64,000 nucleotides of DNA, from the NCBI GenBank assembly GCA_965279195.1, contig CBDIHP010000047.1, forward strand, positions 496,001-560,000, written 5' to 3'. Positions 59,735 through 64,000 of this stretch are shown here, piece after piece. The notes under the pieces are model-generated. The model did no database searches. It was not told the origin of the DNA and saw only the letters and a program-made list of their open reading frames with translations. The DNA is from CBDIHP01 sp965279195. GTDB taxonomy: Bacteria; Planctomycetota; Planctomycetia; Isosphaerales; Isosphaeraceae. The first letter of the stretch is position 1, and each line of letters starts with the position of its first letter. The position numbers and the translations under genes were made by a program.

Positions 59735-61210
59735 TCAGCGGGTCACGCGGAAGGCGTCGATTTCCCGGCCGCGGAGGTCGAGCTGTCGGATTCTCACGTC
59801 CCGGCGCGTGACGTCCACGACCGTGAGCGAGTGCGTGTCGGAGACGTATTTGCACGTGAAGGGCTGCCAGAACGAGGGGCGTTCCTCCTCCTCGCTGCGG
59901 TAGAGCTTGGCCCCGCCGGCGCCCGTGGTGAGGTGGAGGATGCCTCTGGGCGTCGTGTTCGAGACGCCGTCGTACGACCTGTCGAGGGTCCAGTCGCCGG
60001 GGACGCGGCCGTCTGCGCCCATCGGGCCCGTGCGGGAAAACGTCAGAGGATAGGTGCGCTGGTAGTTGTGCACGTGTCCGGCGAAGACGATGGAGACCTT
60101 CCCGGCTTCGAGGAGGTCGCAGATCAGCCGCATGCGCTGCTCGGAGGCGTGGGCGATGGACGAGTGGAACGCCGGCTGGTGGTAGGCGACGAACCGCCAG
60201 GGCTTCTCCTTCGCGGCGGCCAGGTCGCGGGCGAGCCAGTCGCGCAAGGCGGGGTCGGTCCAGTCCATGTAGGGGTTGCCGTCGAGGACGGTCCAGTGGA
60301 CGTCGCCGGCGTCGAACGAGAAGTTGGCCATGACCGGGAATCGGTCGCCGGCGCCCCGGAAGAAACGCTCCTTGCGGTCCTCGGGCCCCTCGGGGTGGGC
60401 GACGTTCCGGCCGGGCCTCGCCGGGTCGGGGGCCTTGACGGGTCCGTTGCGGGGCTGGTCCCAGTAGTAAAAATAGGCCAGGGCGTCGGGGTAGGCGTCG
60501 AGGTCGCGGATCCAGAGGTCGTGGTTGCCGGGGACGCCTACGAACGGCACCGAGCGGAGCAGGGGGGCGCCAGTCCAGCCGGAGAGGACGGGGGAGTTGT
60601 AGGCGGGGAAGAAGTTGGTGCGGTACTCGGCGACGCGGCCCCGCATGTAGACGAGGTCGCCGGTGATGACGGCGTAGTCGGGCCGGGCGAGCGCGGCCTG
60701 GTGGGCGATGGCCCGCTGCTCGGGGGAGCCCGAGGCGCAGTCGCCGAAGGCCACGAACCGGTGGGGCAGGCCCTCGTCGGGCCTGGCGTTGGCCGTGGCC
60801 TGGAAGACCGCGTGTTCGCCCAGCCGGACGCTGTAGGCGAACGGCCGGCCCGGCTCCAGCCCGGCGACCTCGGCCTTGTAGACCCGGTGGGGCGCGTGGC
60901 CGTCGGCGTCGATCCGGGAGTAGGTCACGGTCGCGGTGGGGAGGGGCGTCGCGGCGTCCTGGTCGCTCCGCTCGGGGATCACCCGGGCGTCGAGCCGCCA
61001 AGGGGCGTCGACGTCGTCCGCGTGCCAGAGCACGGCCATGCGGTCGGGCGCGGTCGATTCGCCGAGCTGGAGATACGGGTGGACGAGGAAATGCTCATCC
61101 GCCCGCGCCGGCACGGCGGTCGCCAGGGCCCAGATCGTCCATGCCCAGGCCGACCCCGCCAGGGCCATCGCCGTCAATCCCAGCCCGATCCGTCGACGTC
61201 GCGCGGTCAT
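59735..61210 (-). CDS. Secreted purple acid phosphatase-like metallophosphoesterase
   Basis: A 491-residue exported enzyme. N-terminal hydrophobic signal (IGLGLTAMALAGSAWAWTIW, then VPARA), a fibronectin-III-like N-terminal domain (about 40-140, ending FAYSVRLGEHAVFQ), and a calcineurin-type phosphatase domain with all metal motifs: FGDCAS (Asp157), TGDLVYMRG (Asp185, Tyr188), PGNHD (228-231), His344 in AYHQP, and AGHVHNYQR (His379 region, 378-381). Such enzymes release phosphate from organic phosphomonoesters outside the cell. Length and domain order fit. It converges with the methyltransferase and has a family C repeat on each side. Confidence 0.9.
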   Translation of the reverse strand: MTARRRRIGLGLTAMALAGSAWAWTIWALATAVPARADEHFLVHPYLQLGESTAPDRMAVLWHADDVDAPWRLDARVIPERSDQDAATPLPTATVTYSRIDADGHAPHRVYKAEVAGLEPGRPFAYSVRLGEHAVFQATANARPDEGLPHRFVAFGDCASGSPEQRAIAHQAALARPDYAVITGDLVYMRGRVAEYRTNFFPAYNSPVLSGWTGAPLLRSVPFVGVPGNHDLWIRDLDAYPDALAYFYYWDQPRNGPVKAPDPARPGRNVAHPEGPEDRKERFFRGAGDRFPVMANFSFDAGDVHWTVLDGNPYMDWTDPALRDWLARDLAAAKEKPWRFVAYHQPAFHSSIAHASEQRMRLICDLLEAGKVSIVFAGHVHNYQRTYPLTFSRTGPMGADGRVPGDWTLDRSYDGVSNTTPRGILHLTTGAGGAKLYRSEEEERPSFWQPFTCKYVSDTHSLTVVDVTRRDVRIRQLDLRGREIDAFRVTR

Positions 61211-61303
61211 CCTTGACGTATCCCCTCAGGTTTGCCCAGTCCGAGTCTCTGCCCCTTGCTAGGGTGAGTCGCGGGCGGCCCGAGGTCAACCCCGCCGAAG
61301 GAG

Positions 61304-61446
61304 TGGAGTGCGGCAGCGAGCGTCCGCTTGGTTGCTGCGGAGCTTGCTCCGCATGCCGGGTCGCGGGGGATCGCCTTCGACCGTCTGTAGATCCTCGGGA
61401 GCAAGCTCCCGCCGGGCCAGGGCGGGAAGCAGGCTTCCGTACTCCG
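61304..61446. repeat. Family C hairpin element, mixed stem
   Basis: Starts GGAGTGCGGCAGCGAGCGTC and ends AAGCAGGCTTCCGTACTCCGG, so the outer arms have diverged. The inner hairpins GCGGAGCTTGCTCCGC and GGGAGCAAGCTCCC are intact. The rest of the 61211-61787 gap is less GC-rich near 61535-61710 and probably contains the promoter of the next gene. Confidence 0.72.
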
Positions 61447-61787
61447 GGAGGTCGGGTGGTCGAAGCGACCTGCCCTCGGTCCGTGTGAACAGGCGTCGAC
61501 AACCCCCGGATGTTCCCCGAAACCGTCACGCCTGGGGGCGAAAAAATCGCGGATCAGACAATCTGACTGAATTTCAACGGCGGTCTGCCGAAGAACTTGG
61601 GACGGATCGAAGAAATCGCGGCCGCCGATCCAAGGATCGGGGCCGGGGGGCGAATTCCTTGCGAACTCGCGAACCGGCGCGGCGTTTTTGACGTCTGTTG
61701 CGTAGAATGATTGGAGACATGATCGGTCCCATCCCTCGCCGTGGGGCGCGGGAAGCTGGGGGGCCGAGGAATTTCGAGTGGAATAGG

Positions 61788-62114
61788 ATGTTGAACAATA
61801 CCACGATGACCCGCGACGGCCAGAGTCTCGCCGACGAGGTCCGTTCGCTGGCCCATGACGCCCGCGAGTCGGTCCAGAACGCGGTGGGGTCCGAGCTCCG
61901 CGACGTCGTGCGGCGGATCGCCCTGCTCCAGCGAGAGCTGGCGGATTCGGGGCGGTCGTCGACCGAGCTGTCGCGATGGCTGACCAGCCTGAAGCGGACG
62001 GTCCGCGAGGCGCTCGACGCCGCGGTCGCCGCCGAGCCGCAGGAGCCCATCGACTGGGCCAGGCCCGCCGCCCCCCTGCGACGTCGCATGCAGACGGCCG
62101 GCTCCCGGGCCTGA
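61788..62114 (+). CDS. Small helical protein, unknown function
   Basis: A 108-residue protein, MLNNTTMTRDGQSLADEVRS then LAHDARESVQNAVGSELRDV, LQRELADSGRSSTELSRWL, and a short basic C-terminus. The pattern suggests one long amphipathic helix or coiled coil. No family recognised. An ATG at 61806 is an alternative start. Codon use is native. Single gene with a long less GC-rich leader. Confidence 0.6.
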   Translation: MLNNTTMTRDGQSLADEVRSLAHDARESVQNAVGSELRDVVRRIALLQRELADSGRSSTELSRWLTSLKRTVREALDAAVAAEPQEPIDWARPAAPLRRRMQTAGSRA

Positions 62115-62521
62115 GCGGGGCCCCGGTCGAACGCAGGGCCTGAGTTGAGACGAGACAACGCAACGCAACACGAGACCGCAAACGACGATGGGATGCAGTG
62201 GCCCGGGCGCGTCGAGCGGCCGGAGCCCGATCGTCGCGGACTCGCCCCTTCACGCGCCCCGTCCGGATTGACGGAGTCCCGCCACACCGCCCACCCCGGC
62301 CTGTCGGCCAGCCCTTCCGAAATCCCCGAGACATCGCAACGACCCGGCCAGCCTCGCCAACGCGAGGAGGACCGGGTCGATTGGTTTTGAACGGCCGGGC
62401 GTGGCGCCCGCCGACCCATCAATCGCCCGTGGGGTGTGGTGCCACGCACGACGCGTGACCCCGCACCGACGGATGCGGATGCCGGATTGAGGGCCGGGCA
62501 CATTGACGTTGCGGAGGCCGC
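62115..62521. other. Intergenic region between convergent genes
   Basis: A fragment of family A (GGGGTGTGGTGCCACGC) is at about 62433-62450. The rest is GC-rich without codon structure that I trust on either strand. Confidence 0.4.
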
Positions 62522-63613
62522 TCAGGCGCGGCGGGACTTGCGGTAGGCGAGGAGGCCGCCGGCGAGGCCGAGCAGGGCGGCGGCGAGGGTGGCGGGCTCG
62601 GGCACGGGGGCGCCGATGGGCGTGGGCAGGCTGCTGCCGAGGTCCATCGAGGTCGTGGCGAATGTGCCGAAGTCCGGCAGGAAGGGCAGGGCGTCGGGGT
62701 CGGTCAGGTCGGACACGCCCAGCGTGGCCGGGTCGGCGATCATCGTCAGGGTGCTGGTGACGGTGAAGCTGTCGCCGTTGCCGAAGGTCACCGAGTCGCC
62801 CCGCGCCGAGCCGGTGAAGCTGTATTTCGCCAAATTGTTCTGGTCGATGTTCACCTTCTTGTAGGTCGACGCCAGGGCCACGGGCGTCTGGCCCAGGAAG
62901 GAATCCTCGCCGACCGCGTAGAGGCCGTAGGCGAAGACGATCGGCGCGAGGGTCACGACGGTCGTGTTGCTTCCGATGCTGGTCGTGATCGTGGTCGCCA
63001 GCGAGGCGGCGACGAACGAGACGCCGTCGAGCATGTCGAGCGTGCCCGCCAGCGACATCGAGGTGCCGAGGTAGCCGGTGACCGACGAGCCGGAATTCTT
63101 GAAGGTCGCGCTGGCCGTGGTGACGCTCACCGACGCGATCCCCGGCTGGGCCCCGCTGGTGACGAAGGTCGACGCCCAGTTCACCCCGGCCTTGCTGGTG
63201 AGCCCGGAGGAGATCGTGCCGCTGGAGAAGGCCGACAGCGAGGTCGAGCCGGTGCCGAACGGGGCCAGGATGTTGCCGATCTGGCTCGGGTCGGCCTTGA
63301 AGGTCTGGGTCGAGCCCAGCGCGGAGCCGAGGGTCTGGGCTTTGAGGTCGCCGAAGATGAACGGCGAGTCGGAGAAGTAGCCGGGGATCGCGTCCAGCAC
63401 CCCCTCGGAGAGGACCGGCGTCCCCACCGGCGACTGGCCCAGTTCCAGGGTCAGCGGCCGGACCGAGTAGGTCGTCGTCGAGCTGCCGCTCGTGAGCGAG
63501 AACCCGGCGCGGGCGTTCGGTGCCGACAGGGCGGCCAGGCCCAGGGCGGCGAGGGTGATCGTGAGCCCGGGGCGGCGTCGCGCCGGGCGGGGATGGCAAT
63601 CGGACGGTTGCAT
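62522..63613 (-). CDS. PEP-CTERM sorted secreted protein
   Basis: A 363-residue exported protein. Signal region MQPSDCHPRPARRRPGLTIT with hydrophobic LTITLAALGLAALSAPNARA. The body is Ser/Thr/Gly-rich and beta-structured (TSTLTMIADPATLGVSDLTD). The C-terminus VPEPATLAAALLGLAGGLLA plus YRKSRRA is a complete PEP-CTERM signal. The start at 63613 was chosen because it puts the basic n-region right before the hydrophobic helix; the frame is open further upstream but not signal-like. Function is unknown; it would be anchored or released by an exosortase-type system encoded elsewhere. Confidence 0.82.
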   Translation of the reverse strand: MQPSDCHPRPARRRPGLTITLAALGLAALSAPNARAGFSLTSGSSTTTYSVRPLTLELGQSPVGTPVLSEGVLDAIPGYFSDSPFIFGDLKAQTLGSALGSTQTFKADPSQIGNILAPFGTGSTSLSAFSSGTISSGLTSKAGVNWASTFVTSGAQPGIASVSVTTASATFKNSGSSVTGYLGTSMSLAGTLDMLDGVSFVAASLATTITTSIGSNTTVVTLAPIVFAYGLYAVGEDSFLGQTPVALASTYKKVNIDQNNLAKYSFTGSARGDSVTFGNGDSFTVTSTLTMIADPATLGVSDLTDPDALPFLPDFGTFATTSMDLGSSLPTPIGAPVPEPATLAAALLGLAGGLLAYRKSRRA

Positions 63614-64000
63614 TCCAGGTGCTCCGTGGGGCGTCGGCGATCGCGACCAGGGTCGTGCTCGCCGGCCCCCCTTTCCATTTCCGGGGGGGATCCATGCCTG
63701 CATTCGTGCGACAGACTCCAGCAAGACGGCTACGTCGGTTCAATGGCAACCGTGATCCGGGTTGATCGTTTTAGACGGGCCCCCGCCCGGCCGATGATAT
63801 TGCGGGCGCTTAGCGCTCAGGGGGGTTCTCAGTGGGAATCCGCCAGCACAGATTGGGGGGGCTGGGAAATCCAACGCCCACACGGCCCGACCCCTCGTTG
63901 CGACGCCCGGCCGCCGGGTATCCTTTGACGGTCGCGGCGACCTTGCGGCCGCGGTCGCCCCCTGTCCCGGAGCCCGAACCCGATGCCCAAGCCGCCCGGA
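63614..64000. other. Right-end intergenic region, possible start of a further gene at 63983
   Basis: Contains a short GC-rich palindromic stretch (GGTCGCGGCGACC and GGCCGCGGTCGCC) at about 63927-63960. An ATG at 63983 after GGAG could open a plus-strand gene beyond the edge (MPKPPG), but 18 bases cannot establish it. Confidence 0.3.

Noticed and set aside
24195..61446. Insertion sequences behind the repeat families
   Set aside because: No transposase ORF or target-site duplications were recognised; elements are about 130-190 bases with internal pairing only.
62145..62390. 81-codon plus-strand ORF after the small helical protein
   Set aside because: Low-complexity Arg/Pro/Ser/Glu composition, no ribosome site and no family; probably non-coding.

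Overview
The window looks like chromosomal DNA from a planctomycete, most likely of the Isosphaeraceae type. The clues are very high GC with strong GC3 bias, two DUF1559 pseudopilin-like proteins with the C-terminal H-X9-DG motif, two PEP-CTERM proteins, a DUF58/BatA gene pair, many short lipoproteins, and hairpin-forming repeats in most intergenic gaps. The assignment is inference from family content; no rRNA or tRNA gene was seen.

Layout. 1-3580: the start of a mechanosensitive-channel-like gene, a membrane cyclase-like sensor with altered catalytic residues, and a secreted Ntn amide hydrolase. 3595-9849: a complete type I restriction-modification locus in the order hsdR-hsdS-hsdM, with two tandem palindromic repeat units between S and M. 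10492-15054: surE, a lipoprotein, and the DUF58-BatA pair without a visible MoxR ATPase. 15422-20757: lipoprotein, DUF1559 protein, methyltransferase, phospholipase D-like protein, membrane protein. 21242-24865: a worn stretch with a frameshifted Na+/solute symporter, an antitoxin-like/ankyrin fusion of foreign base composition, an ORF remnant and a frameshifted Uma2 nuclease. 25121-29634: a sulfatase-fold protein lacking usual catalytic residues, a SIMPL protein and five unassigned small genes. 30154-37741: four genes forming the most interesting locus, namely two exported helical proteins, a GTPase with one membrane span and a C2-like C-terminus, and a GAP1-N2-like protein with one membrane span. 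37925-46293: small membrane and lipoproteins, a methyltransferase, a GT-C glycosyltransferase, a large AsmA-like protein and a PEP-CTERM protein. 46634-53805 (minus strand): TPR protein, ExbB/TolQ-like channel, terpene-cyclase-fold repeat protein. 54181-63613: TlpA-like thioredoxin, DUF1559 protein, enolase, methyltransferase, purple-acid-phosphatase-like enzyme, small coiled-coil protein and a PEP-CTERM protein.

How the parts work together. HsdR/S/M would act as one restriction complex. The four genes at 30154-37741 are predicted to form an envelope-spanning assembly: the GTPase and GAP1-N2 domains lie on the cytoplasmic side, and the C2-like domain and helical proteins lie outside. GAP1-N2 and related GTPases are known from NTP-dependent conflict systems, so a defence or stress role is possible but unproven.

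Repeats. At least seven families of inverted-repeat elements (called A to G here) fill the gaps. In families B and C, paired arms change together between copies, which argues that the folded structure is maintained. Some elements supply stop codons or C-terminal codons to neighbouring genes. No transposase, CRISPR array, prophage, tRNA or riboswitch was recognised.
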